DNA of 36,440 bases from Pseudomonadota bacterium (GCA_023399465.1 JAEWPB010000043.1:1-36440), one strand, 5' to 3'; shown: positions 1 to 7,813, counted from the first letter of the stretch. Program-made: numbers and translations. Notes: generated by a model not told the origin, from the sequence alone.

Positions 1-331
1 ACACCGGCACCGGCAGGGCGAAGACATGGAAGCCGCCGCAACCGCCGGGCTGTCTTCGCCACCAGAGGAAGGTGGAATAGGGCACGATATGGCCGATTGC
101 GCGGATGTCGCCATCACTGATCGAAAGCTTGTCCTGGAACACCATGGAACCATCGAACAACGCCGGATTGGCCCTGCTCTCCGCGACCCAGTTTTCCCTG
201 GCCCTCTGTTTTTCGCGGGCATGGAAGGGATGCTCGCCCGGCTCGACCCGGAGCACGACGGAACGCATCCTGAACACCGTGTTCTCCGGCGGCCAGCCCG
301 CCTGTTCGCGGTTGTCGGTTTCACCGTTCAC
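1..331 (-). CDS. NUDIX-hydrolase-like protein, N-terminal part (cut by window edge)
   Basis: This reading frame is open from a GTG at 331 to the window edge, giving about 110 residues. The GTG overlaps the TGA stop of the upstream endonuclease gene by four bases (GTGA), a typical translational-coupling arrangement. The visible part contains segments such as VLRVEPGEHPF, ENWVAESRANPALFDG and VPYSTFLWWRR, which I recognise from the N-terminal region of rhizobial proteins annotated as NUDIX hydrolases. The NUDIX box itself would lie beyond the window, so the catalytic motif is not seen. The family name is therefore recall plus inference. An internal ATG 22 codons later is an alternative start, but the overlap favours the GTG. 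Confidence 0.7.
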   Translation of the reverse strand, partial: MNGETDNREQAGWPPENTVFRMRSVVLRVEPGEHPFHAREKQRARENWVAESRANPALFDGSMVFQDKLSISDGDIRAIGHIVPYSTFLWWRRQPGGCGGFHVFALPVPV

Positions 332-1437
332 GGCAGATCGAGCTCCATCACCACGGGACAGTGGTCCGATGCCTTCGGCCGGTCCCAGCCAATCCTGGGA
401 TAGCGCGCCACCTCCTGCCCCGGCGGAAAGATGGTGCGGTAGGGCTGCCCGGCCCGGACGATTTCCGGGACTGTTCCGGCATTGTAACGGGCGAGCGCCG
501 GCGACAGGCAGATATAATCCAGCTGGCAAAGCCAGCGTTCCTCCGGGCCGCGTGCGTGATAGAGCGTCCAGCGGTCGAGCGGGTTCCGGCGACACATGAC
601 GTTTTCGACGAAGCCGTCATGGGTCAGGACGTCGATGGCGCTTGTCGCCTCCTCGACATGGTCGAACCGGTAGCCGTTGCGCGCATCGCCGGAAACGATG
701 ACGCGCTCCTGGTAGTCGTTGAAATCGCCGCAGATGGCGAAGCTGCCGGCAGCGCTGTTTCCGGTGCCGAAGCGCTCTTCGATGATCCGACGGACAGCCC
801 TCGCCTCGGCCTCGCGGATCGGCATGCTCGACTGCCGGCCGTCAAGACCGTTGCGGGGATTGCCCATCGACTTGAAGTGGACGACATAGAGCGTCAGCGG
901 CCGCCCTCCGACCAGGAGCTCGATTTCGAGGCAATCGCGCTTGAAGATCTTGTCGTCCGGCTGATTGGTCGCCGCCAGCGACGGATTGAAGAGATCGAGG
1001 GCACGGTAGGTGAGCTGGGCGTGGCTCCTGATGTCGACCATCTCGATCTTGGCGCCGTCACGGGTCTCGTCGCGCATCATGATCGCCCCGTCGATTCCGC
1101 GGCTGTCATTGCCCTCAAGCACGTATTTCTGCCGGTAGCCGGCCCCGACCATGCGGAACAGGTAGCCGTATTCGAACGCCTGCAGCGCCGCCAGATTGTC
1201 GACTTCCTGCAGGCAGATGATGTCGGCGTCGGTCTCGGCGATCGCCAGCGCCGAAAGCTGCCGGGTATCGTCGGTCGAGGCAACCACGCGCGCCTGCTCG
1301 AGCAACTGGTAGGCCTGCTCGTTCTGCACGTCGAACAGCTTCAGCACGCGATCCTGCTTGAGCTGGTTGCGAAAGCCCGCGAAGTCGAAACGCTGCATGA
1401 GGTTTTCGACGTTGAAGGTGGCAAGCCTGACAGACAT
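328..1437 (-). CDS. endonuclease/exonuclease/phosphatase family protein
   Basis: The product is 369 aa and belongs to the metal-dependent EEP phosphohydrolase superfamily (DNase I / exonuclease III fold). The visible motifs are TFNVEN near residue 7 (metal-ligand Asn), ICLQEVDN with the catalytic Glu, ICGDFND with the Asp/Asn pair, and the C-terminal SDHCPV with the catalytic Asp-His. The start is placed at the ATG at 1437, because family members begin directly before the first strand (MSVRLATFNVEN); the longer upstream reading has a low-complexity Arg/Cys start. No signal peptide is apparent, so it is probably cytoplasmic. The substrate, whether nucleic acid or phosphoester, cannot be told. 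It is coupled to the downstream NUDIX-like gene by a four-base overlap. Confidence 0.88.
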   Translation of the reverse strand: MSVRLATFNVENLMQRFDFAGFRNQLKQDRVLKLFDVQNEQAYQLLEQARVVASTDDTRQLSALAIAETDADIICLQEVDNLAALQAFEYGYLFRMVGAGYRQKYVLEGNDSRGIDGAIMMRDETRDGAKIEMVDIRSHAQLTYRALDLFNPSLAATNQPDDKIFKRDCLEIELLVGGRPLTLYVVHFKSMGNPRNGLDGRQSSMPIREAEARAVRRIIEERFGTGNSAAGSFAICGDFNDYQERVIVSGDARNGYRFDHVEEATSAIDVLTHDGFVENVMCRRNPLDRWTLYHARGPEERWLCQLDYICLSPALARYNAGTVPEIVRAGQPYRTIFPPGQEVARYPRIGWDRPKASDHCPVVMELDLP

Positions 1438-1498
1438 GGACTGGTACCCGGTTGAACTCGAATGATTGCGCGCTGCCGCGCAACGGCACCGGCAGAAG

Positions 1499-1546
1499 GG
1501 TGCCGGCACCCATGGAGCGGCCCGTGCGGGAGCATCCGCCCGGGCC
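1499..1546 (-). terminator. hairpins between the oxygenase and endonuclease genes
   Basis: A perfect 14-bp palindrome, GGGTGCCGGCACCC, occupies 1499-1512. A longer imperfect stem follows at 1519-1546: GGCCCG pairs with CGGGCC and GCGG with CCGC around the loop GAGCAT, with one T/C mismatch. They lie just 3' of the oxygenase gene on the minus strand. There is no T-run, so this is at best a weak or Rho-assisted terminator. Confidence 0.4.
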
Positions 1547-1560
1547 TCACGCTTTCTATC

Positions 1561-2556
1561 TCAACCGGCCTTGGCCGTCACGGTCGCCTTGAACTTGCTC
1601 ATCAGGTAGGGCCCGGAGAGGACCGGCGGATACTTCGCCGTTTCGCCCGCCGCCAGGCAGGACGGCAGGCAGGCGATCTCGGCAAACCAGTTCGGCTGAT
1701 GGAAGAATGCGAGCGACTGGCGGCGGTTCATGCCGCCCTCTTCCGCCGGCGGATTGACGACGCGGTGCACCGTCGAGATCCAGCGTTCGTTGGTCCAGCG
1801 CGCCATCAGGTCGCCGATGTTGATGACGAAGGCGCCCGGCACCGGCGGGATCGGCGTCCAGTTGCCGTCGGGCGTGATGATCTCGAGCCCCTTCGATCCC
1901 GCTTCCGGCAGCAGGATGGTGAGGCTGCCGTAATCGGTATGGGCGCCGGCGCGAAGCTGGTCGGGCTTGGGCGCAACCGTCTGTTCGGGATAATTCAGCG
2001 CCCGAAGTGCCGAAATCGGGGCATCGACATAGGCATCGAAGAACTGCTCGGGCATTCCCAGCGCCGTCGCGAATACCCGCATGATGCGGGCCGCGAGATC
2101 CTCCATGGCGCGATAGTAGCCCTGCCAGGCCGCGCTAAAATCCGCCGGCGCGTCCGGCCAGATGGTGTCGGCATAGCAGAAGCCGAGCGCTTCCTTGTCG
2201 GTCATGCCGGCCGGAACCGACAGCGGCCCGCCATTGAAGCTCTCCTTCAGATCAGGCGGCGTGTCGACATTGCGCGACTTGGCCAGCGCTTCGGTGCCCG
2301 GCCCGAGATATCCGTAGGGGTAGCCGGGATAAGGCGCCCTCGCCTTCTGCTTCTCTTCCGCCGACAGATCGAAGAAGGCGCGCGTCATCGTCCACACCCG
2401 ATCGATTGTCTCGGCCCCGATGCCGTGATTGGCGATCGCCAGGAAGCCGGTGGTGCGGCAGATCTCGTCGACCTGTCGTCCCAGCTCCAGCTTGCCGGAG
2501 GCACTCGCCGCTTCATAGGCGCCTAGATCGAAAACGGGAAACTGGAACTGGCTCAC
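1561..2556 (-). CDS. isopenicillin N synthase-like 2-oxoglutarate/Fe(II) oxygenase
   Basis: The 331-aa protein has the full facial triad and co-substrate signature of 2-oxoglutarate-dependent non-haem iron oxygenases of the isopenicillin-N-synthase-like group. The triad is His206-x-Asp208 in AHTDYGSLT and His264 in STVHRVVNPP, and Arg279-x-Ser281 (RRQS) binds the 2-oxoglutarate carboxylate. The N-terminal half carries the DIOX_N pattern (PVFDLG, GFLAIANHGI). The start is the GTG at 2556, which has GAGGAG seven bases upstream; a longer reading to 2676 has no such site and no family similarity. The substrate is unknown; relatives act on small metabolites. No partner gene is adjacent. Confidence 0.88.
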   Translation of the reverse strand: MSQFQFPVFDLGAYEAASASGKLELGRQVDEICRTTGFLAIANHGIGAETIDRVWTMTRAFFDLSAEEKQKARAPYPGYPYGYLGPGTEALAKSRNVDTPPDLKESFNGGPLSVPAGMTDKEALGFCYADTIWPDAPADFSAAWQGYYRAMEDLAARIMRVFATALGMPEQFFDAYVDAPISALRALNYPEQTVAPKPDQLRAGAHTDYGSLTILLPEAGSKGLEIITPDGNWTPIPPVPGAFVINIGDLMARWTNERWISTVHRVVNPPAEEGGMNRRQSLAFFHQPNWFAEIACLPSCLAAGETAKYPPVLSGPYLMSKFKATVTAKAG

Positions 2557-2734
2557 TGGATGCTCCTCAAAATCGCATGAAATATGGTCCGCACCGACAA
2601 CCGGCGCCGACACGCGATCAAAGACGAAGCGCCGCGAGACTGCAAGCACCCCGCCCGGAAAAGCCTGCGGATCCACCGGCCACGCCGCAATGGCTTCCCG
2701 CAGTCACCATTCGGTGACTTTGTCGTCAAACGAG

Positions 2735-2760
2735 AAACGGGCCCCGTCAGGAGCCCGTTT
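2735..2760 (-). terminator. terminator of the aminotransferase gene
   Basis: AAACGGGC at 2735-2742 and GCCCGTTT at 2753-2760 form a perfect 8-bp stem with a 10-base loop. Read on the minus strand, the stem ends in TTT and is followed by CTCGTTTG. It lies 24 bases after the aminotransferase stop. Confidence 0.75.
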
Positions 2761-2783
2761 GCCTAGAGAGCGGATCTTGGAAG

Positions 2784-4007
2784 TCAGCCCGCGGCGAGTT
2801 CGCTGCTGACGAGCTTGCCGAGGCGGGAAATGCCCTCGTCGATCATCTGGTCGTTGGCGCAGGAGAAGCTGACGCGGAAGGTGTTGGCCCCGGAGCCGTC
2901 GGCGAAGAACGCCTTGCCGGGCACGAAAGCCACCTTGGCGGTTTCCAGCGACTTCGCCAGCAGCTTTGCTCCATCCATGCCTTCAGGCAGCGTGACCCAG
3001 ACGAACATGCCGCCCTCGGGCTTCGTCCAGCTGACACCGTCGGGCATGTATTTCGCCAGCGCGTCGAGCATGCGGTCGCGACGATGACGGTAGACCTTGT
3101 GGATCTTCGCCACCTGTTCGTCGAAGCCGCGCTCGGCGACGAGATGGATCGCCATCTGGTTGATGGTCGAGGAATGCAGATCGGCCGCCTGCTTCATCAG
3201 CACGAGCTTGCGGATGACCGGCATTGCCGCGCAGACCCAGCCGACCCGAAGCCCCGGCGCCAGCGTCTTGGAGAAGCTGCCGCAATAGATGGTGCGGGTG
3301 TTTTCGATCGAGCCCTTGCGGGCGATTTCCAGCGCCAGGATCGGCGGGATCGCCTCGCCATCGAAACGCAGGTCCTGATAGGCGGCGTCCTCGATGAGCG
3401 CGATGTCCATCTCGTCGGTCAGATCAAGCAGCCGCTCGCGTCCGGCGCGGTCGACGGTCTCGCCGGTCGGATTGGCGAAATCGGCCGAGAGGTAGGCGAA
3501 CTTTGCCCTGCCGCCGGCAGCCTCAGCCGCCTGCTGATAAGCCAAGGGCGTGCGGTTGCCGTTCAGCGACAGCCTGTCGTAGGCCGGCTCATAGGCATTG
3601 AATGCCGAGAGTGCGCCGAGATAGGTCGGCGACGTCACCAGGGCGGTGTCGTTCGGCGAAAGGAAGAGCTTTCCGAGATAGTCGAGCGCCTGCTGCGAAC
3701 CTGACGTGATGAAGACGTTGTCGGCGGTGCAGGCGATGCCGAGCGCCTGCATGCGCCCGGCGATCCATTCACGCAGCGGCTTGTAGCCTTCGCTGACCGA
3801 ATACTGCAGCGCCGCGCTGACCTGGGCGCCGGAAAAGATGTCCGCATAGGCGGCCTTGAATTCGGCATCGGGAAAGAGTGCCGGATCGGGAATGCCGCCC
3901 GCGAACGAAATGATGTCGGGCTGCTCCAGAAGCTTCAACAGTTCACGAATTTCGGAGGCACGCATCCGGCTGGAGCGCGTCGCAAAAACATTATCCCAAT
4001 TCAACAC
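2784..4007 (-). CDS. PLP-dependent aminotransferase (fold type I, 2-aminoadipate/MocR-domain type)
   Basis: The 407-aa protein is a class I/II aminotransferase. The Schiff-base lysine is Lys247 in GSFSKTLAPGLRVGW. Other cofactor contacts are Asn179-Pro180 (FANPTG), Asp207 (IEDAAY) and the phosphate-loop segment TSGSQQALDY around residue 101. The opening IISFAGGIPDP is typical of the group that includes 2-aminoadipate and aromatic aminotransferases and the catalytic half of MocR regulators. No GntR DNA-binding domain is present, so this is a stand-alone enzyme. The start is GTG at 4007, with GAGGAAA upstream. The amino donor cannot be deduced. Two dyad sequences upstream suggest that the gene is regulated. 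Confidence 0.88.
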   Translation of the reverse strand: MLNWDNVFATRSSRMRASEIRELLKLLEQPDIISFAGGIPDPALFPDAEFKAAYADIFSGAQVSAALQYSVSEGYKPLREWIAGRMQALGIACTADNVFITSGSQQALDYLGKLFLSPNDTALVTSPTYLGALSAFNAYEPAYDRLSLNGNRTPLAYQQAAEAAGGRAKFAYLSADFANPTGETVDRAGRERLLDLTDEMDIALIEDAAYQDLRFDGEAIPPILALEIARKGSIENTRTIYCGSFSKTLAPGLRVGWVCAAMPVIRKLVLMKQAADLHSSTINQMAIHLVAERGFDEQVAKIHKVYRHRRDRMLDALAKYMPDGVSWTKPEGGMFVWVTLPEGMDGAKLLAKSLETAKVAFVPGKAFFADGSGANTFRVSFSCANDQMIDEGISRLGKLVSSELAAG

Positions 4008-4025
4008 GGGGGTTTCCTCGTAATT

Positions 4026-4046
4026 TTTTGTCGTTGAGAGACAAAA
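4026..4046. promoter_or_regulatory. inverted repeat upstream of the aminotransferase gene
   Basis: TTTTGTC and GACAAAA form perfect 7-bp arms around a 7-base spacer, beginning 19 bases upstream of the GTG start. The outer arm ends share the TTGTC/GACAA half-site with the second dyad at 4088-4102. It may be an operator; the binding protein is unknown. Confidence 0.4.
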
Positions 4047-4087
4047 CCACGCAATAAATATTAAGTCAACATTACTGACCTATCCAA

Positions 4088-4102
4088 TTGTCACAGTGAC
4101 AA
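4088..4102. promoter_or_regulatory. 15-bp palindrome, candidate operator
   Basis: TTGTCACAGTGACAA is a perfect palindrome around a central A, located about 80 bases upstream of the aminotransferase start in an A/T-rich gap. The length and symmetry suit a dimeric regulator such as a GntR-family protein. No regulator gene adjoins, so the identity of the ligand protein is open. Confidence 0.5.
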
Positions 4103-4264
4103 GTTTTGCGGCGATTGACCGCGAAAAATGTCAAAACACGAACAAAAATCGTCGACTTGGAGCGCCGCACCGACGAAATCGCGCCGATAAGGCGCCTCAA
4201 AGGGCAAATCGGGCCTCGGAAGAGCCGCCACCATGACGGCTCCGCGCGCACCATTTCCGCCCGG

Positions 4265-4705
4265 TCACGTACGCAGCAGGGCCATGATCTGCTCCCGGCT
4301 CGGGATCTGCCCCTGCGGCGTCAGTCGGTCGACGACGCCGGGCAGGATGACGGAAAGCTGCTGGAGCAACTCCTGCTCGCTCATCCCCGATGCGCGGGCC
4401 AGATCGCTGAGCGTCGTGGAGCCGAGGGCATTGCCGAGATTTCCGGGCGAGATCGGCTTGTTCTGGCCTGGCTTCACCCATGAATCGGCGACATCACCCT
4501 GGCCGGCATCGGCGAGCTTGCCGAGAAGCCCGCCCAGCCCGCCGAGAATTCCGCCGGCCTCGTCGGTTTGCGGCTCCAGCGGAGTGGCGGGTTCCTTCTC
4601 GTTCTTGCCCGAACCAAACAACTTGCCGACGAGCAAGGCCCCCAGGACAATCATCAGCGGCTTCGAAATGTTGCCGCCCGGAACGGCGTCATCGAGCATT
4701 CCCAT
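4265..4705 (-). CDS. YidB/DUF937 family protein
   Basis: The 146-aa product begins MGMLDDAVPGG, has a hydrophobic stretch (PLMIVLGALLVGKLFGSG) and then a Gly/Leu-rich segment (GGILGGLGGLLGKL). This is followed by the conserved C-terminal region WVKPGQNKPISPGNL with LSDLARASGMSEQELLQQLS, typical of YidB/DUF937 proteins. The function of the family is not established. The start at 4705 has AAGGAGAA six bases upstream. It is divergently arranged with the GlsB-like gene at 4848, and both are small stress- or envelope-type genes. Confidence 0.85.
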   Translation of the reverse strand: MGMLDDAVPGGNISKPLMIVLGALLVGKLFGSGKNEKEPATPLEPQTDEAGGILGGLGGLLGKLADAGQGDVADSWVKPGQNKPISPGNLGNALGSTTLSDLARASGMSEQELLQQLSVILPGVVDRLTPQGQIPSREQIMALLRT

Positions 4706-4847
4706 GCCAGTTCTCCTTTTCGGCCAATACCAAGGAACGATGGAATGGCAGCGCGCGGGCGTGCTGGAACCTTGATTTCCCAGCCCGTCTTTCTAGCTTC
4801 AATGGGGTAGATGGTCGAAAAGTCTAACCGATCAAGGGGTGTGCCAG

Positions 4848-5102
4848 ATGTCTATTATCGGGTGGATTGTTCTGGGTTTGATTGCCGGGTTCATCGGCAG
4901 CAAGATCGTCAACAATAGCGGTCAGGGGATGATCATGGACATCGTCCTCGGCATCATCGGGGCGATCGTCGGTGGTCTGATCTTCACCTTTTTCGGTGCC
5001 TCGGGGGTCACCGGATTCAATATCTACAGCCTGGTCGTGGCCGTCATCGGCGCCGTGGTCGTGCTCTGGATCTATCACGCGATGGCGCGACGCTCGATAT
5101 AG
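4848..5102 (+). CDS. GlsB/YeaQ/YmgE family stress-response membrane protein
   Basis: This is an 84-aa, very hydrophobic protein with three predicted membrane helices: IIGWIVLGLIAGFIGSKIV, the GMIMDIVLGIIGAIVGGLIF region and LVVAVIGAVVVLWIYHAM. The glycine pattern (GLIAGFIGSKI, GIIGAIVGG) is diagnostic of the transglycosylase-associated/GlsB family, whose members are induced by envelope or osmotic stress in several bacteria. The ATG at 4848 is preferred over a GTG three codons upstream because AAGGGG sits eight bases before it. The length matches the family. Confidence 0.9.
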   Translation: MSIIGWIVLGLIAGFIGSKIVNNSGQGMIMDIVLGIIGAIVGGLIFTFFGASGVTGFNIYSLVVAVIGAVVVLWIYHAMARRSI

Positions 5103-5123
5103 CCCGCAGAGCTTGTGAGCCCT

Positions 5124-5150
5124 AAAAAGGCCCCGCTCGAACGCGGGGGC
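5124..5150 (-). terminator. Rho-independent terminator of the BKACE-like gene
   Basis: On the minus strand a GCGGGG/CCCCGC stem with a 6-base loop is followed by GGCC and TTTTT. It lies about 50 bases after the stop of the minus-strand gene at 5198-5929. In the plus direction there is no T-run after the stem. Confidence 0.7.
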
Positions 5151-5197
5151 GGGTGGATGCGCCTGTCGGCACACCACATCACCAGCCAGAGACATCC

Positions 5198-5929
5198 CTA
5201 TTCCGGGGGCGCAACCTCCATAATCCCCACCGCCGCCGCAACCAGCGCGGCATTGTCCGGAGCAAGGCTGCCGTCCGGGAGCACCAGACTGTCCTCAAAA
5301 CCGATGCGGGTGGCGTATCCCCGGCGCGCCGCTTCCGCGATCATCGGCCAGGCGCTTCCGGCATCTCCGTGGAGCAGCACCGGAAGCGCAAAGCCGGCGC
5401 CGCCAAGTACCTCCATGATCGCGACGTATTCCTGCATCGCCGCCTCCGGATCGTCTGAAATCGTCTCGACCAGGAAGCGCAGGCATCTCGGGCCCTGTTG
5501 CAGCGAAACGAACCGGAAGGCGTCATCGCGGGTCCAGATGCCGGCCTCGATGCCGATCCCCTGCTCCAGCATGATGTCCATGACCTCGGGCGCGTCGTCC
5601 TCGTTGAGATTGACCGAGACATAGTCCGGCAACACGTCCCACTGCCTGAGCAGGTCGTGACGGGCTCTTCCGCCGGGCCTGATCCAGGCGGCGGTGCTGA
5701 CACCGATCGGCATACCCGGCGCCGCCCTGCGAATGGCGCTGACGCAGGCGCCGACATATACAGGATCGATGGTCTCGTCGCCGGCGGGGTTGCGGACATG
5801 AACATGCAGCTCCGCTGCACCGGCCCTGCGTACTGCCGCCGCATCTGCCGCGATCTCGGCGATGGTGACGGGGATGGCGGCATTTTCCGACTTGGATCGA
5901 CCGCCGTTCAGGCAGGCTTGCACGAGCAT
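5198..5929 (-). CDS. BKACE-family (3-keto-5-aminohexanoate cleavage-like) protein
   Basis: The protein has 243 aa. It starts VQACLNGGR and contains ELHVHVRNPAGDETID, the His-x-His metal-binding motif of the BKACE family, which are zinc-dependent beta-keto acid cleavage enzymes using acetyl-CoA. Other family features are PIGVSTAAWI, the DYVSVNLNEDDAPEVM segment and the TRIGFEDSLVLPDG motif near the C-terminus. The length is well below the roughly 270-310 residues I expect, so it belongs to a short subgroup whose substrate is unclear. The start has GGGAGGG five bases upstream. It follows ilvC on the same strand but is separated from it by a strong terminator. Confidence 0.83.
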   Translation of the reverse strand: MLVQACLNGGRSKSENAAIPVTIAEIAADAAAVRRAGAAELHVHVRNPAGDETIDPVYVGACVSAIRRAAPGMPIGVSTAAWIRPGGRARHDLLRQWDVLPDYVSVNLNEDDAPEVMDIMLEQGIGIEAGIWTRDDAFRFVSLQQGPRCLRFLVETISDDPEAAMQEYVAIMEVLGGAGFALPVLLHGDAGSAWPMIAEAARRGYATRIGFEDSLVLPDGSLAPDNAALVAAAVGIMEVAPPE

Positions 5930-5948
5930 CGCACCCTCCCGGAAAATG

Positions 5949-5982
5949 CAAAAAGAGCCGGATGCTTTCGCTCCCGGCTCTT
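5949..5982 (-). terminator. Rho-independent terminator downstream of ilvC
   Basis: AGAGCCGG at 5954-5961 and CCGGCTCT at 5974-5981 form a perfect 8-bp stem. On the minus strand it is followed by TTTTGCATTTT. It separates ilvC from the BKACE-like gene. Confidence 0.85.
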
Positions 5983-5993
5983 GAGAATAGTTC

Positions 5994-6031
5994 CGTTGCT
6001 GGCAACGGGCAATCGAGAAGCTCGATTGCCC
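5994..6031 (-). other. tandem hairpins in the ilvC 3' untranslated region
   Basis: Two adjoining stems lie between the ilvC stop and its terminator. CGTTGC-TG-GCAACG spans 5994-6007, and an 11-bp perfect stem spans 6007-6031, GGGCAATCGAG pairing with CTCGATTGCCC around AAG. With the terminator this makes three consecutive hairpins. They may stabilise the 3' end of the message. Confidence 0.6.
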
Positions 6032-6044
6032 GGCTGTCGCCTGC

Positions 6045-7064
6045 TTAGTTGACGGCCTTGTCGACCAGCTTGTTCTTGCCGATCCAGGGCATCATGCCGC
6101 GCAGCTTGGCGCCGACTTCCTCGATCTGGTGGCTGTCGTTCATGCGGCGGATGCCCTTGAAGCGGGCACCGCCGGCCTTCCATTCCTGCATCCACTCGGA
6201 GGTGAACTTGCCGGTCTGGATGTCGTGCAGGACGCGCTTCATCTCGGCCTTGGTCTCGGCGGTGATGATGCGCGGACCGGTGACGTATTCGCCCCACTCG
6301 GCCGTGTTGGAGATCGAGTAGTTCATGTTGGCGATGCCGCCTTCATAGATCAGGTCGACGATCAGCTTCACTTCGTGCAGGCACTCGAAATAGGCCATTT
6401 CCGGTGCGTAGCCGGCTTCGACCAGAGTTTCGAAACCGGCGCGGATGAGCTCGACGAGACCGCCGCAAAGAACGACCTGTTCGCCGAAGAGGTCGGTTTC
6501 GCACTCTTCCTTGAAGTTGGTTTCGATGATGCCCGAACGGCCGCCGCCAACGCCGCAGGCGTAGGAGAGAGCAAGCTCAAGCGCGTTGCCGGAAGCGTTC
6601 TGGTGAACGGCGACCAGGCACGGCACGCCGCCGCCCTTCTGGTATTCGCCGCGAACCGTGTGGCCCGGGCCCTTCGGCGCGATCATGACGACGTCGAGCG
6701 AAGCCTTCGGCTCGATCAGGCCGAAGTGAACGTTGAGGCCGTGGGCGAAGGCGATCGCCGCGCCGTCACGGATGTTGCCGGCGATCTCGTTCTTGTAGAT
6801 GTCGGCCTGGAGTTCGTCCGGGGTCGCCATCATGATGAGGTCGCCCCACTTGGCGGCTTCGGCAACGGTCATGACCTTGAAGCCGTCGGCTTCGGCCTTC
6901 TTGACGGTCGGCGAACCGGCCTTGAGCGCGATGGCGACGTTGGTGGCGCCCGAATCCTTCAGGTTCAGCGCATGCGCACGGCCCTGCGAGCCGTAGCCAA
7001 CGATGACGACGTTCTTGGACTTGATGAGGTTGAGATCGGCATCACGATCGTAATAGACGCGCAT
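6045..7064 (-). CDS. ilvC: ketol-acid reductoisomerase
   Basis: The 339-aa protein catalyses the Mg-dependent isomerisation and NADPH reduction of acetolactate or acetohydroxybutyrate, the second common step of valine, leucine and isoleucine synthesis. It is the short class I form. The Rossmann motif is VIVGYGSQGRAHALNLKDSG, and ALKAGSPTVKKAEADGFKV follows. The catalytic-domain segments include APKGPGHTVRGEY, DLFGEQVVLCGG, YFECLHEVKLIVDLIYEGG and MNYSISNTAEWGEY. A GGAAGGAAAA ribosome site precedes the ATG. It stands alone here; its substrate is made by IlvIH encoded at 21-24 kb of the same window. Confidence 0.98.
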   Translation of the reverse strand: MRVYYDRDADLNLIKSKNVVIVGYGSQGRAHALNLKDSGATNVAIALKAGSPTVKKAEADGFKVMTVAEAAKWGDLIMMATPDELQADIYKNEIAGNIRDGAAIAFAHGLNVHFGLIEPKASLDVVMIAPKGPGHTVRGEYQKGGGVPCLVAVHQNASGNALELALSYACGVGGGRSGIIETNFKEECETDLFGEQVVLCGGLVELIRAGFETLVEAGYAPEMAYFECLHEVKLIVDLIYEGGIANMNYSISNTAEWGEYVTGPRIITAETKAEMKRVLHDIQTGKFTSEWMQEWKAGGARFKGIRRMNDSHQIEEVGAKLRGMMPWIGKNKLVDKAVN

Positions 7065-7118
7065 TGATATTTTCCTTCCCTATGCTTGTCTTCTGTACAC
7101 TCTATTCCCTCGGCGCTC

Positions 7119-7775
7119 TCAACCGGCCCTGCCGCCCGATCCCGCCAATACCTTGTCGCTGCCGCACAGCGCCAGGAAGGCGTGGACCGCCTTCTCCGCC
7201 CGCGGCCCGAAATCCTTCTTCGCCGGCTTCTCGCCGAGGAGCATGCGCACATGCAGATCGGAAACGATCAGCCCGTACAGGGTACGATAGGCCTCCTCAC
7301 CGTCGTCGAAGCGCAACAGACCGGCGCGCCGCCCGGCATCGATGAGCGCCCTCGCCCGCCGGTCGATCTGGCCACGGCCGCGCTCGAGCAGCAGATGCCC
7401 GAGCTTGCCGCCCTCGCGGCTGGCCTGGCCAATCGCAAGACGGTTCAGCGCCAGCGACACGTCGCCGGAGAGAACCTCGAGCAGATCACGGGCAAACAGC
7501 ACCAGATGCTCGCGCAGGCTTTCCGCCGTCAGCCGCTCGCCGTCGCGCTCGAAGGTGCGCACCTTGCTCGCCTGAAAGGCGATCATCGCCGACAACAGGC
7601 CGTCGCGGTCACCGAACCACTTGTAGAGGCTTTCCTTGGAGCAGTTGGCGGCACGCGCCACCCCCGAGGTCGTCAGAGCCTTCTCGCCACCATTGACGAG
7701 CAGCCCCAGCGCCTGCTCCAGAACCGCGTTCTGGCGGGGCGAAAACTCCGACAATGTCTCGCTCTGTGGCTGCAC
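7119..7775 (-). CDS. TetR/AcrR family transcriptional regulator
   Basis: The 218-aa protein has an N-terminal TetR helix-turn-helix at about residues 15-60, with ALTTSGVARAANCSKESLYKWFGDRD as two helices and the turn. A helical ligand-binding domain follows, with FDDGEEAYRTLYGLIVSDLHVRMLLGE near its end. The start is read as GTG at 7775. AAGGAG lies 13 bases upstream, which is a long spacing, but no other in-frame start codon is available nearby. A 16-bp palindrome just upstream (7798-7813) is a probable autoregulatory operator. The stop lies 54 bases before ilvC on the same strand, so some read-through into ilvC is possible. Confidence 0.88.
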   Translation of the reverse strand: MQPQSETLSEFSPRQNAVLEQALGLLVNGGEKALTTSGVARAANCSKESLYKWFGDRDGLLSAMIAFQASKVRTFERDGERLTAESLREHLVLFARDLLEVLSGDVSLALNRLAIGQASREGGKLGHLLLERGRGQIDRRARALIDAGRRAGLLRFDDGEEAYRTLYGLIVSDLHVRMLLGEKPAKKDFGPRAEKAVHAFLALCGSDKVLAGSGGRAG

Positions 7776-7797
7776 GACGAAAACCCGACTCCTTTTG

Positions 7798-7813
7798 CGT
7801 ACCGTACGGTACG
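7798..7813. promoter_or_regulatory. palindromic operator upstream of the TetR gene
   Basis: CGTACCGTACGGTACG is a perfect 16-bp palindrome ending 23 bases upstream of the TetR GTG. The form and position suit binding by the TetR dimer encoded next to it. It also lies in the long gap before the plus-strand DUF4087 gene, whose start is 255 bases away. Confidence 0.65.

Noticed and set aside
2735..2760. Hairpin as a riboswitch for the oxygenase
   Set aside because: It is a simple 8-bp stem placed after the aminotransferase stop, so a terminator is the simpler reading.
4072..4254. 60-codon minus-strand frame between the aminotransferase and YidB genes
   Set aside because: It lies over the dyad sites and has no ribosome site.
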